Source of the DNA: Okeanomitos corallinicola TIOX110 | GTDB lineage: Bacteria > Cyanobacteriota > Cyanobacteriia > Cyanobacteriales > Nostocaceae | Length of the DNA stretch: 64,000 bases | Reading direction: 5' to 3' | NCBI RefSeq assembly: GCF_038050375.1 | Contig: NZ_CP150886.1 | Coordinates: 372,001 to 436,000 of the forward strand | Shown: in pieces, positions 28,733 to 36,439 of the stretch | Numbering within the stretch: the first letter of the stretch is position 1 | How the letters are laid out: the number at the start of each line of letters is the position of its first letter | The notes under the pieces: model-generated | What the model was told of the DNA's origin: nothing | The model's input: the letters and a program-made list of their open reading frames with translations, nothing else | The model's database searches: none | Made by a program: the position numbers and the translations under genes

Positions 28733-29965
28733 ATGGCACGCTCAAAGTTTGAAAGAAATAAACCCCACTTAAATATTGGTACTGTTGGCCACGTTGACCA
28801 CGGTAAAACAACTTTAACAGCAGCTATCACTATGACTTTGGCAGCTGCTGATGAAAATAATAAAGGTAAAGGATACGCTGACATTGATAATGCACCCGAA
28901 GAAAAAGCACGGGGTATTACAATTAATACTGCCCACGTTGAGTATGAAACTGGAGAACGTCACTATGCTCACGTAGACTGTCCTGGTCACGCTGACTATG
29001 TGAAGAATATGATTACTGGTGCAGCGCAAATGGATGGAGGTATCCTGGTAGTGGCTGCTACTGATGGTCCCATGCCCCAAACCCGTGAACACATTCTCTT
29101 GGCAAAACAAGTAGGTGTTCCCAGCCTAGTTGTTTTCTTGAATAAAGAAGACATGGTAGATGATGAAGAATTGATGGAGTTGGTAGAACTCGAAGTTCGG
29201 GAAATACTTTCTCAGTACGACTTTGACGGTGATAATATTCCTATTATCAAAGGATCTGGTCTAAAGGCTCTAGAAGCAATGACAGCAAACCCCAAAACTA
29301 AAAAGGGGGAAAATGAGTGGGTTGATAAAATCTATGAATTGATGGATGCTGTAGATTCTTACATACCCACTCCCGAACGTGATGTTGATAAAGACTTCTT
29401 GATGGCGGTAGAAGACGTATTCTCCATTACAGGTCGTGGTACAGTTGCGACTGGTCGGATTGAACGCGGAAAAGTTAAAGTTGGTGATAACGTTGAATTG
29501 GTAGGTATCAGAGATACCCGTGCTACCACCGTTACCGGAATTGAGATGTTCAAGAAGAGTCTTGATGAAGGTATGGCTGGTGATAACGCTGGTGTATTGC
29601 TACGCGGTATCCAAAAGGCAGATATCGAGCGCGGTATGGTAATTGCCAAGCCTAAATCTATTACTCCTCACACTCAGTTTGAAGGTGAAGTTTATATTCT
29701 GACTGAAAAAGAAGGAGGACGCAAAACTCCCTTTTTCGCTGGTTATCGTCCTCAGTTCTATGTACGTACAACCGATGTAACTGGAACTATTACCGCATAC
29801 ACCGCAGATGATGGCAGTGACGTAGAAATGGTTATGCCTGGTGACCGGATTAAAATGACAGTTGAACTGATTAACCCTATTGCGATTGAGCAAGGTATGC
29901 GTTTTGCTATTCGTGAAGGTGGCCGCACTATTGGTGCTGGTGTAGTAGCTAAAATCCTGAAATAA
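28733..29965 (+). CDS. tuf: Elongation factor Tu
   Basis: 410 residues. [15 protein letters not shown], the switch [34 protein letters not shown] (split across the G3 region) and NKEDMVDD are all present, as is the C-terminal GRTIGAGVV. It delivers aminoacyl-tRNA to the ribosome. It follows fusA by 22 bp with AAAGGAAAC upstream, so it is co-transcribed. Confidence 0.98.
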   Translation: MARSKFERNKPHLNIGTVGHVDHGKTTLTAAITMTLAAADENNKGKGYADIDNAPEEKARGITINTAHVEYETGERHYAHVDCPGHADYVKNMITGAAQMDGGILVVAATDGPMPQTREHILLAKQVGVPSLVVFLNKEDMVDDEELMELVELEVREILSQYDFDGDNIPIIKGSGLKALEAMTANPKTKKGENEWVDKIYELMDAVDSYIPTPERDVDKDFLMAVEDVFSITGRGTVATGRIERGKVKVGDNVELVGIRDTRATTVTGIEMFKKSLDEGMAGDNAGVLLRGIQKADIERGMVIAKPKSITPHTQFEGEVYILTEKEGGRKTPFFAGYRPQFYVRTTDVTGTITAYTADDGSDVEMVMPGDRIKMTVELINPIAIEQGMRFAIREGGRTIGAGVVAKILK

Positions 29966-29992
29966 TACTCACCTTTTTGCTCTGATCACAAG

Positions 29993-30028
29993 GGAGCAGA
30001 GATGGTACAATTCATCTCTGCTCCTTTT
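29993..30028 (+). terminator. Intrinsic terminator after tuf
   Basis: A perfect 12-bp stem GGAGCAGAGATG/CATCTCTGCTCC with an 8-base loop is followed by TTTTATTT. It lies between tuf and rpsJ, so rpsJ probably depends on read-through or its own promoter. Confidence 0.9.
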
Positions 30029-30121
30029 ATTTCTGATCAATGGTTTTAGATTTGCGATAGTATCTAAAATCTTACACTTCAACACACAATCTAAAAATTA
30101 ACAGAACCTGGAAAACTAAAG

Positions 30122-30439
30122 ATGGCAACTTTACAGCAGCAGAAGATTAGAATTCGCTTACAAGCTTTCGACCGACGTTTATTGGATACATCTTGCGAGA
30201 AGATTGTAGATACAGCTAACCGCACTAACGCTACAGCTATAGGTCCGATTCCTTTACCCACAAAACGAAAGATATATTGTGTCCTGCGCTCACCTCACGT
30301 AGATAAAGATTCCCGCGAACATTTTGAAACCCGTACTCATCGTCGGATTATTGATATTTACCAGCCTTCTTCTAAGACTATTGATGCGCTGATGAAGTTA
30401 GATTTACCATCTGGTGTAGATATCGAAGTGAAATTGTAA
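30122..30439 (+). CDS. rpsJ: Ribosomal protein S10
   Basis: 105 residues. [20 protein letters not shown] and [20 protein letters not shown], then [17 protein letters not shown] are typical. Component of the 30S head, and NusE partner in antitermination in other bacteria. Last gene of the str cluster, as commonly found in cyanobacteria. Confidence 0.98.
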   Translation: MATLQQQKIRIRLQAFDRRLLDTSCEKIVDTANRTNATAIGPIPLPTKRKIYCVLRSPHVDKDSREHFETRTHRRIIDIYQPSSKTIDALMKLDLPSGVDIEVKL

Positions 30440-30535
30440 TTAGTCTGTGATTAATGATCATCTGTCAGTTGTAGAAAAACTGACTCAAAATTGATGATTG
30501 CAAGTTTACTTACATATAGTGTTAATCTTAACTAA

Positions 30536-30565
30536 GCTCTGAGCAGATTTCTCTCAGGGCTTTTT
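30536..30565 (+). terminator. Intrinsic terminator after rpsJ
   Basis: Stem GCTCTGAG/CTCAGGGC (one G-T pair) with a 9-base loop, followed by TTTTT. About 100 bp after the rpsJ stop. Confidence 0.8.
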
Positions 30566-30775
30566 ATTTATAGCAATGGACAAGGCGGTTAGGACATTAA
30601 GCAGAACTAAAACTTAGACACTGAAAGACTTCTGTCTATGTCACCGTGGCGTAGCACCTGTTCCCTGTCACCTGCTATACCTAGTAAAATTAATGTTAAA
30701 ATAACAAAGTATGGGAAAAGTAGGGAAAAATATATTTTAAGAATAAATAAGAATAAAATTTATATCCAAATAACA
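30566..30775. other. Short spacer with dispersed repeats
   Basis: Spacer between the rpsJ terminator and the Lon-N gene. Contains CCTGTTCCCTGTCACCTGC (about 30656-30674), a CCTGTCA-type repeat. An upstream in-frame ATG at 30638 would extend the next gene through this repeat and is unlikely to be real. Confidence 0.45.
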
Positions 30776-31426
30776 ATGACATCTTCTTCTAAAATTGCCG
30801 TCCGTGAATTACCTCTGTTTCCATTGCCTGAAGTGGTTCTTTTTCCTACTCGACCATTACCTTTACATATCTTTGAATTTCGTTACCGAATCATGATGAA
30901 TACGATTTTGGAGAGCGATCGCAGGTTTGGCGTTTTAATGGTCGATCCAATCCAAGGTACAATTGCTAACGTTGGTTGCTGTGCAGAAATTATTCATTGT
31001 CAGCGTCTACCTGATGACCGAATGGAAATGTTAACTCTGGGACAGCAAAGGTTTAGGGTTTTAGAGTACGTTCGTGAAAAACCCTATCGTGTGGGTTTAG
31101 TAGAATGGATTGAAGACCAACCAACATCTGATGATTTACACTCTTTATCAACAGAAGTAGAACAATTACTACGTGATGTTGTTCGTCTTTCAGCTAAGTT
31201 AACTGAAAAAGATATTGAACTACCAGAAGATTTACCTGATTTACCTACTGAGTTGTCTTACTGGGTAGCGAGCAATCTTTACGGTGTCGCTCCTGAACAG
31301 CAAGCGTTGTTAGAACTACAAGATACATCGGCTCGTTTGCAAAGAGAAGCAGAAATTTTAACTTCTACTCGTAATCATCTGGCTGCACGCTCTGTTTTAA
31401 AAGACACTTTTAATAATATGGGTTAG
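30776..31426 (+). CDS. Lon N-terminal (LON substrate-binding) domain protein
   Basis: 216 residues from the ATG at 30776. ELPLFPLPEVVLFPTRPLPLHIFE and RYRIMMNTILESDRRFGVL form the PUA-like LON N-domain, and there is no ATPase or protease domain. Stand-alone Lon-N proteins are conserved in cyanobacteria and near rpsJ; function is not established. I chose 30776 because conservation starts there, whereas the longer frame from 30638 begins in a dispersed repeat. Confidence 0.88.
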   Translation: MTSSSKIAVRELPLFPLPEVVLFPTRPLPLHIFEFRYRIMMNTILESDRRFGVLMVDPIQGTIANVGCCAEIIHCQRLPDDRMEMLTLGQQRFRVLEYVREKPYRVGLVEWIEDQPTSDDLHSLSTEVEQLLRDVVRLSAKLTEKDIELPEDLPDLPTELSYWVASNLYGVAPEQQALLELQDTSARLQREAEILTSTRNHLAARSVLKDTFNNMG

Positions 31427-31483
31427 TTATTAACTTTCAAAACTTCAATCCGTTTTTGTTTTGGTTACTTGTTGGTAATTGAC

Positions 31484-31663
31484 CAAAAGAATGGGATACA
31501 AGCCCCGTCCTTCTAGGACGGCTTTATGGTAAAATTTAGGTATAGTCGCCATAGGGCATTGGGAGACTCTAAACGGACATGGAGGGACGGTAAGACCACT
31601 TGTGGCGCATTCCAGCGAAGTGTCAAGGAATCCTCGCTCCTTTAGGACGAGGAGGTATGTCAA
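31484..31663 (+). mobile_element. 180-bp non-autonomous IS200/IS605-type element, copy 1
   Basis: Begins CAAAAGAATGGGATACAAG with the left hairpin GCCCCGTCC/GGACGGC and ends with the right hairpin TCCTCGCTCC..GGACGAGGA plus GTATGTCAA. It is the same length as 51699-51878 and differs at only a few bases. Both ends match the TnpB element at 58165-59528. The interior contains GCATTGGGAGACTC, readable as the ALGD that aligns with GLGD near the TnpB C-terminus, so the 3' part of a tnpB is retained. It follows TTGAC (31479-31483), a candidate target/TAM motif, and ends 2 bp from the pheA stop codon. Confidence 0.8.
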
Positions 31664-31665
31664 AG

Positions 31666-32523
31666 TTATTTACTAACAGTCAATACGCTATAACTACCAA
31701 AAATCTTTAAAACCTCTGTGCAACTGGTTAACTCTGCTAAGGCTGATGCCATTAAAGTTGAGTTAACTGGTGCTTCTATATCTAGAAAAAATAAGTATTC
31801 TCCCAGAGAACGCTTGGTAGGCCGGGATTCAATGCGACTGAGATTTATTCCCAAGTGGGCAAATACTTCTAAAGCTTTAACGAGTGCGCCAGGAATATTT
31901 GCAGGGGTGCTAAAAGCTAACGATGTGTGAGTGGGCGTGAATAACTCCTGTTCCTGACTTGCTTGAGCCACTACCCAAAAACGTGTACAGTTTTCAGGAT
32001 AGTCGTTAATCTCGCTGGCAAGAATGGGTAAATTGTAAAGTTGGGCTGCCCTATGGGAAGATATTGCTGCTGTTGTAGGTATTTGGGGAATTCGTTCTAG
32101 TGCTTCAGTGGTAGAACTGCTAGGAATTAAATTTGCATTGGGGAGAAATTTTGCCAACCACTGTTGACATTGTGCTAATGCTTGGGGATGAGAAAATACC
32201 GTTTCAATTTTATCCCAGCTATCGGCACAGGAAATTAAAACGTGATTGATGGGTAAAACTAAAGCCTGTTGAATTCTTAAACTGTCAAGTTGCCAAAGAC
32301 TATCCATTGTCATACTAACGCTACCTTCAATGGAATTTTCAACGGGTACGACAGCTATTTGAGTTTGTTCTGTGGTAACAGCTTGTAATGATTTGACAAT
32401 GGTAGGGTAAGCAGATAAGGTTGCGTCTGTCCCTTGATTAGTTTTGAGCCAGTTGAGATAGAAAGAGGCTGCTTGTTCGGAGTAAGTCCCTGCTGGTCCT
32501 AAATGGGCAATCGCTAAACTCAT
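31666..32523 (-). CDS. pheA: Prephenate dehydratase
   Basis: 285 residues. AIAHLGPAGTYSEQAA, VPVENSIEGSV, SHPQALAQC and NCTRFWVV are the catalytic motifs (prephenate to phenylpyruvate in phenylalanine synthesis). A C-terminal ACT regulatory domain carries ESRPTKRSLGEYLFFLD, the usual feedback site. No chorismate mutase domain is fused. A mini-element sits immediately after the stop codon but does not alter the protein. Confidence 0.95.
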   Translation of the reverse strand: MSLAIAHLGPAGTYSEQAASFYLNWLKTNQGTDATLSAYPTIVKSLQAVTTEQTQIAVVPVENSIEGSVSMTMDSLWQLDSLRIQQALVLPINHVLISCADSWDKIETVFSHPQALAQCQQWLAKFLPNANLIPSSSTTEALERIPQIPTTAAISSHRAAQLYNLPILASEINDYPENCTRFWVVAQASQEQELFTPTHTSLAFSTPANIPGALVKALEVFAHLGINLSRIESRPTKRSLGEYLFFLDIEAPVNSTLMASALAELTSCTEVLKIFGSYSVLTVSK

Positions 32524-32808
32524 AATAGTTTACAAATTTTTTACAAATTGGAGATTGAATATAAAAAATTTTGGGTTTGCACTGAGTGCTAAAGTTACAT
32601 AAGTTACAAAATCAAAACTCTATTTGCTCTCAGAAATCAAGTATTTTAGAGGCTTGAGTCCTTAATCCTCAAACAAGAATTCTTGACTACATATATCACT
32701 AATTTACTGACTATTCTGAGTGATTATGAATAAATCTGTTGATTTTGTGGAAATTATCTTACTTTGTTAAAAAATATTAAAATTAAAACATAATTATCTC
32801 ATCTACTT
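32524..32808. other. Divergent promoter region pheA/DUF1997
   Basis: About 285 bp of AT-rich DNA between divergent genes. GACTACATATATCACTAATTT and GTTAAAAAATATTAAAATTAAAA resemble promoter-like AT tracts, but no operator could be recognised. Confidence 0.35.
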
Positions 32809-33396
32809 ATGCCTACCAAGTTTACCGCCTCTCAATCAGTCGAAATTGCTGTACCCAAGCAACCTATACCTATTCAACACTACTTGCGTCAGCCCCAACG
32901 TCTGGTGAGAACTTTGGCTGACAATAGTAGAATTCAACAACTATCAGAGGATGTATTTCGCTTAAAAATGCGACCTCTGAATTTTATGTCTTTGAAAATT
33001 CAACCTACTGTAGATATGAGAGTTTGGGCAGATACCCAAGGAACTATTTACTTACGCTCTGTAGGTTGTGAAATCCGAGGTTTTGAGTATATTAACCAGC
33101 GGTTTTCTCTGAATTTAAAAGGGTATCTATCACCCTACCATAATAATAATGAAACTTGGCTACATGGAAAGGCTGACTTAGAAGTGTTGGTAGATATTCC
33201 TCAACCATTTTCCCTGACCCCAAAAGCAATTTTGGAAGCTACAGGTAATGGCTTACTCAAAAGTGTTCTATTAACAATCAAGCAAAGATTATTACATCAT
33301 CTACTATCAGATTATCGCTATTGGGTAATATCTCAAACACAAAATATTGATGTGAAAAGTGATAATACTGAAATCACACTTCTTAACTTTGAATGA
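32809..33396 (+). CDS. DUF1997 family protein
   Basis: 195 residues, no signal peptide or membrane segment. Conserved features include QHYLRQPQRLVRTLADNSR, EDVFRLKMRPLNFMSLKIQP and the C-terminal YRYWVISQ. DUF1997 is confined largely to cyanobacteria and plastids and has a START/lipid-binding-like predicted fold by my recollection; function unknown. Located between pheA and an IS4 element. Confidence 0.85.
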   Translation: MPTKFTASQSVEIAVPKQPIPIQHYLRQPQRLVRTLADNSRIQQLSEDVFRLKMRPLNFMSLKIQPTVDMRVWADTQGTIYLRSVGCEIRGFEYINQRFSLNLKGYLSPYHNNNETWLHGKADLEVLVDIPQPFSLTPKAILEATGNGLLKSVLLTIKQRLLHHLLSDYRYWVISQTQNIDVKSDNTEITLLNFE

Positions 33397-33531
33397 TTAT
33401 TAAGCTCATACCCCGGCTGAAGCAAGGGGGATTTCGCGGGCATGGGCCATGGCGCATAGCGCATTGGGAAGAAATCCAATGCCCAATGCCCTTTGCCCAA
33501 GACGGCGGACGGCGATTCCTCCCACCCCTGT
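33397..33531. other. Structured repeat region at the IS4 insertion site
   Basis: Contains CCCCGGCTGAAGCAAGGGGG and GACGGCGGACGGCGATTCC. The latter would pair across the IS4 element with AGGAATGTGC and CGCCGTC at 35694-35715. The ends may be those of another small palindromic element, on the minus strand, interrupted by the IS. Confidence 0.4.
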
Positions 33532-33611
33532 CAATACTGCTCGGTTAAGGAAAACGAGGGGGTAAGATCAGGAGAAAAGAGTTCGCGTTTTATTTACGAG
33601 AACTAACAAAT

Positions 33612-34049
33612 TTACTTTTTCTCTTTGAGGCTATCGTATAATTCCACCCAATTTTGCCTAAGAGAATCAATACAAGACTGCAAGTGGTCAATTTGGGTTC
33701 GTCTGGCAACTGAGAGGACAGCATGAATATGATTGGGGCTGCCAGCCTTGCCTAAATGCTTATATTTGCTGAGTTTATCAGGTTGTTGAGTAGGGAAGAT
33801 AGGTTTATTAGCCTGCAACTTGTAATACCAATAAGTACCCTGTTTACCCCGTGCTTGGTAACGCAAAACACAACATCCAGGAGGTGCTACCTCCCCAGAA
33901 GCCTGAATTTGTTGAATAGATAGTTGTAAAGTCGCAATAGCTTGTTGTATTAATTCGGCTCTAGAAATAATATCTGAGTCTTTTGCAGGCATTGACTTAC
34001 GGGGGGAATGAGAAAAAATTACTTGTTCGCGGATTAAGTACGAGAACAT
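33612..34049 (-). CDS. Passenger protein of the IS4 element
   Basis: 145 residues, predicted soluble, with a helical N-terminal half (IISRAELIQQAIATLQLSIQ) and a conserved-looking core PGCCVLRYQARGKQGTYWYYKL, followed by YKHLGKAGSPNH. The core looks like an RNA/DNA-binding beta element of the kind found in short transposon-linked proteins. An internal ATG at 33992 is an equally good start. It diverges from the transposase gene, and the two starts are 50 bp apart. Function unknown; not essential in typical IS4 elements. Confidence 0.6.
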   Translation of the reverse strand: MFSYLIREQVIFSHSPRKSMPAKDSDIISRAELIQQAIATLQLSIQQIQASGEVAPPGCCVLRYQARGKQGTYWYYKLQANKPIFPTQQPDKLSKYKHLGKAGSPNHIHAVLSVARRTQIDHLQSCIDSLRQNWVELYDSLKEKK

Positions 34050-34099
34050 TAACCCATTTATTCTATACTATTTTACAACTAAAATGAAACTGAACAGGG

Positions 34100-35494
34100 G
34101 TGCAAATGTCACTAATCAACTTTGAAGTCATTACAGCATCAGTGGCCAAAGCACAATTGCTGGTGGCGTTAGAACAAGTCATTCCCGCTCAAACTATACA
34201 CAGAGCAATCATTAATACTTCGTCTCAAGAGCGAAGAGAACGAATACTACCCACTCACGTAGTTGTAGCTTTAGTCATTGCCATGAGTTTTTGGTCAACT
34301 GACTCCATAGTTGATGTCTTCAAAAATTTGATTCAAGGTTTGAGTAGTTTACAAATACCCCATCGTCTACGTTTTACTGCACCAACTTCTTCATCTATCA
34401 GCGAAGCACGTCAAAGAATCGGTCCTGCTGTGATGACTCGTTTGTTTGAAATGGTAGCAAAACCCCTAGCTACAATACAAACACCAGGTGCTTTTTTGGG
34501 AAACTTAAGATTGATGGCTATAGACGGAACAGTTTTTGATGTTCCTGATACTCCAGCCAATGCTAAAGTATTTGGTTATCCTGGTTCAAGACCGGGTACA
34601 TATCCAGCTTTTCCCAAAGCTAGATTGGTTTTCTTAGTAGAAGCAGGAACTCATGTAATTGTTGATGCTCTATTGAGTCCCTATCGAATTGGCGAAAGAA
34701 AAAGAGCGATTCAAATTCTTCGCAGTGTTGGGGAAGGAATGTTGTTAATGTGGGATAGGGGATTGCATTCTTTTAAAATGGTTCATGCCGCAATCAAACA
34801 AAAGTGTCATATCCTTGGTCGTGTACCAGCGAATGTGAAATTTGAGGTAGTTAAGACTTTGGCTGATGGTTCTTATTTGTCTTGGATTGCACCTGATGGT
34901 AAATCTAAAAAGAAAGGTGCAACCAGAATTCCTATTCGTGTCATTGAATATGTGATTGAAGATAATGGTTCTGAGAAAGTATACCGTTTGATTACTGATT
35001 TAATGGATATTTCGGCTTACCCAGCACTGGTTTTGGCTCAAGAATATCATACTAGATGGGAAGCTGAAAATACTTTGGATGAATTAAAGGTGCATCTATT
35101 GGGGCGCAAAACTCTGGTTCGTTCTAAGAATCCTCGTGAAGTCATTCAAGAAATTTATGGTTGGTTGTTGGGACATTTTTGTATTCGTTGTTTGATGTTC
35201 CAAAGTGCTGCCGAAGCTGGTATTTCTCCATTACGTTTGAGTTTTACTGGTAGTTTACGATTAATTCGACGTGCTGTTCCTCAATTCCAACAAGCTGCTG
35301 CTGAAGATTTACATCTATTTTATAGTTGGTTAGTTGCAGAAATTTTAGATTTAGAAATCCCTCCTCCTCAATTTAGAAGTAATCCTAGAGTTTTGAAAAA
35401 GACGCGCTCCAAATTCCTCAGTAAAAAACGATGTCATCGTGGTAGTACCACTATCAATCAACCTTCTTTTATGATTAAAAAAATTGCTAGTTAG
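34100..35494 (+). CDS. IS4-family DDE transposase
   Basis: 464 residues. The N-terminal region has THVVVALVIAMSFWSTDS and SSSISEARQRIGPAVMTRLF. The catalytic acids are in MAIDGTVFDVPDTP (first D), LLMWDRGLHSF (second D) and YHTRWEAENTLDELK (E), the last matching the IS4 YREK signature Y-x2-R-x3-E-x6-K. The frame is undisturbed. Start ATG at 34100 lies within MQMSLINFE; the second Met is also possible. Confidence 0.93.
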   Translation: MQMSLINFEVITASVAKAQLLVALEQVIPAQTIHRAIINTSSQERRERILPTHVVVALVIAMSFWSTDSIVDVFKNLIQGLSSLQIPHRLRFTAPTSSSISEARQRIGPAVMTRLFEMVAKPLATIQTPGAFLGNLRLMAIDGTVFDVPDTPANAKVFGYPGSRPGTYPAFPKARLVFLVEAGTHVIVDALLSPYRIGERKRAIQILRSVGEGMLLMWDRGLHSFKMVHAAIKQKCHILGRVPANVKFEVVKTLADGSYLSWIAPDGKSKKKGATRIPIRVIEYVIEDNGSEKVYRLITDLMDISAYPALVLAQEYHTRWEAENTLDELKVHLLGRKTLVRSKNPREVIQEIYGWLLGHFCIRCLMFQSAAEAGISPLRLSFTGSLRLIRRAVPQFQQAAAEDLHLFYSWLVAEILDLEIPPPQFRSNPRVLKKTRSKFLSKKRCHRGSTTINQPSFMIKKIAS

Positions 35495-35749
35495 TCTGAT
35501 TATATTTTCGCTTTCTTACCTTTATATTTGAGCAATTGAATATTATTTTATTCATAGGGACACTGTTCTGTGTTCACGGTGTGGCTTTTCTGTTTTCTCT
35601 CGGCTCTTAGTTCTCGTAAATAAAACGCGAACATATTTCCCTTGATCTTACCCCCTCTTTTTCCTTAACCGAGCAGTATTGCCACCCCTGTAAGGAATGT
35701 GCTTCCTCGCCGTCTTCTGTGATTGGGGAAATTTGTCTTCTCCTCTTTC

Positions 35750-36427
35750 CTATTGTCTAATTCCAGGTATTTGACAAGGACGAAAAGAAAGACGATGTAA
35801 GGGTGATGGACCGTATTTTTGTAAAGCCAGTAGATGTCTTTGGCTGCCATAACCCTTATTGCGCTCTAATTCATACATAGGATATTTAGCACCTAAGCGT
35901 AATATGAGGTCATCTCGCCAAACTTTAGCCATGATACTGGCCGCCGCAATGTTAAGCGATCGCTGATCTCCTTTAATCAGAGTTTCTTGTGGTATATTTA
36001 AACCTCTGATGAACTGATTGCCATCAACTAAGCAGAGTTCAGGCACAACTTTTAACTTGATTACAGCCCGTTTCATGGCTAACAGTGTCGCTTGTAAAAT
36101 ATTCAGACCATCAATTTCCGCAGTGGAAGCATAACCAATTTTCCAATCTACAGCTAATGTAGCAATTTGCTTTGATAACTTATTTCTCCGAGAACTAGAT
36201 AACTTTTTACTATCTGTGATTTTCTCGGCGATTAGTTGTGGTAAAGCCTCTGTTGGCAAAATCACCGCCGCTGCGACTACTGGGCCAAATAAAGCACCAC
36301 GCCCTACTTCATCTATACCAGAAACCCACCCACGAACATCAGAGTAGGTGGAAAATTCCCACCAACTAGACACTGCTGAGGGTGGGGTTACACAAACAGG
36401 CGTAGATGTTAGCTCTGTTTCTGCCAT
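35750..36427 (-). CDS. rnhB: Ribonuclease HII
   Basis: 225 residues. VSGIDEVGRGALFGPVVAAAV provides the first catalytic Asp-Glu, followed by KITDSKKLSS, LVDGNQF and SIMAKVWRDDLI. It removes RNA from RNA-DNA hybrids and misincorporated ribonucleotides. It starts 13 bp after the rne stop on the same strand, so the two are probably co-transcribed. Confidence 0.96.
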   Translation of the reverse strand: MAETELTSTPVCVTPPSAVSSWWEFSTYSDVRGWVSGIDEVGRGALFGPVVAAAVILPTEALPQLIAEKITDSKKLSSSRRNKLSKQIATLAVDWKIGYASTAEIDGLNILQATLLAMKRAVIKLKVVPELCLVDGNQFIRGLNIPQETLIKGDQRSLNIAAASIMAKVWRDDLILRLGAKYPMYELERNKGYGSQRHLLALQKYGPSPLHRLSFRPCQIPGIRQ

Positions 36428-36439
36428 AAATAGAAGTGA

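Larger units (their letters stand above)
33522..35691. mobile_element. Complete IS4-family insertion sequence with 10-bp target duplication
   Basis: Element 33532-35681 (2150 bp) starts CAATACTGCTCGGTTAAGGA and ends with its complement; the terminal inverted repeats are about 75 bp with about eight mismatches (33532-33606 and 35607-35681). The direct repeat CCACCCCTGT flanks it at 33522-33531 and 35682-35691. It carries one full transposase gene and a divergent small ORF. Intact ends and ORF suggest a recent, possibly active insertion. Confidence 0.9.
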
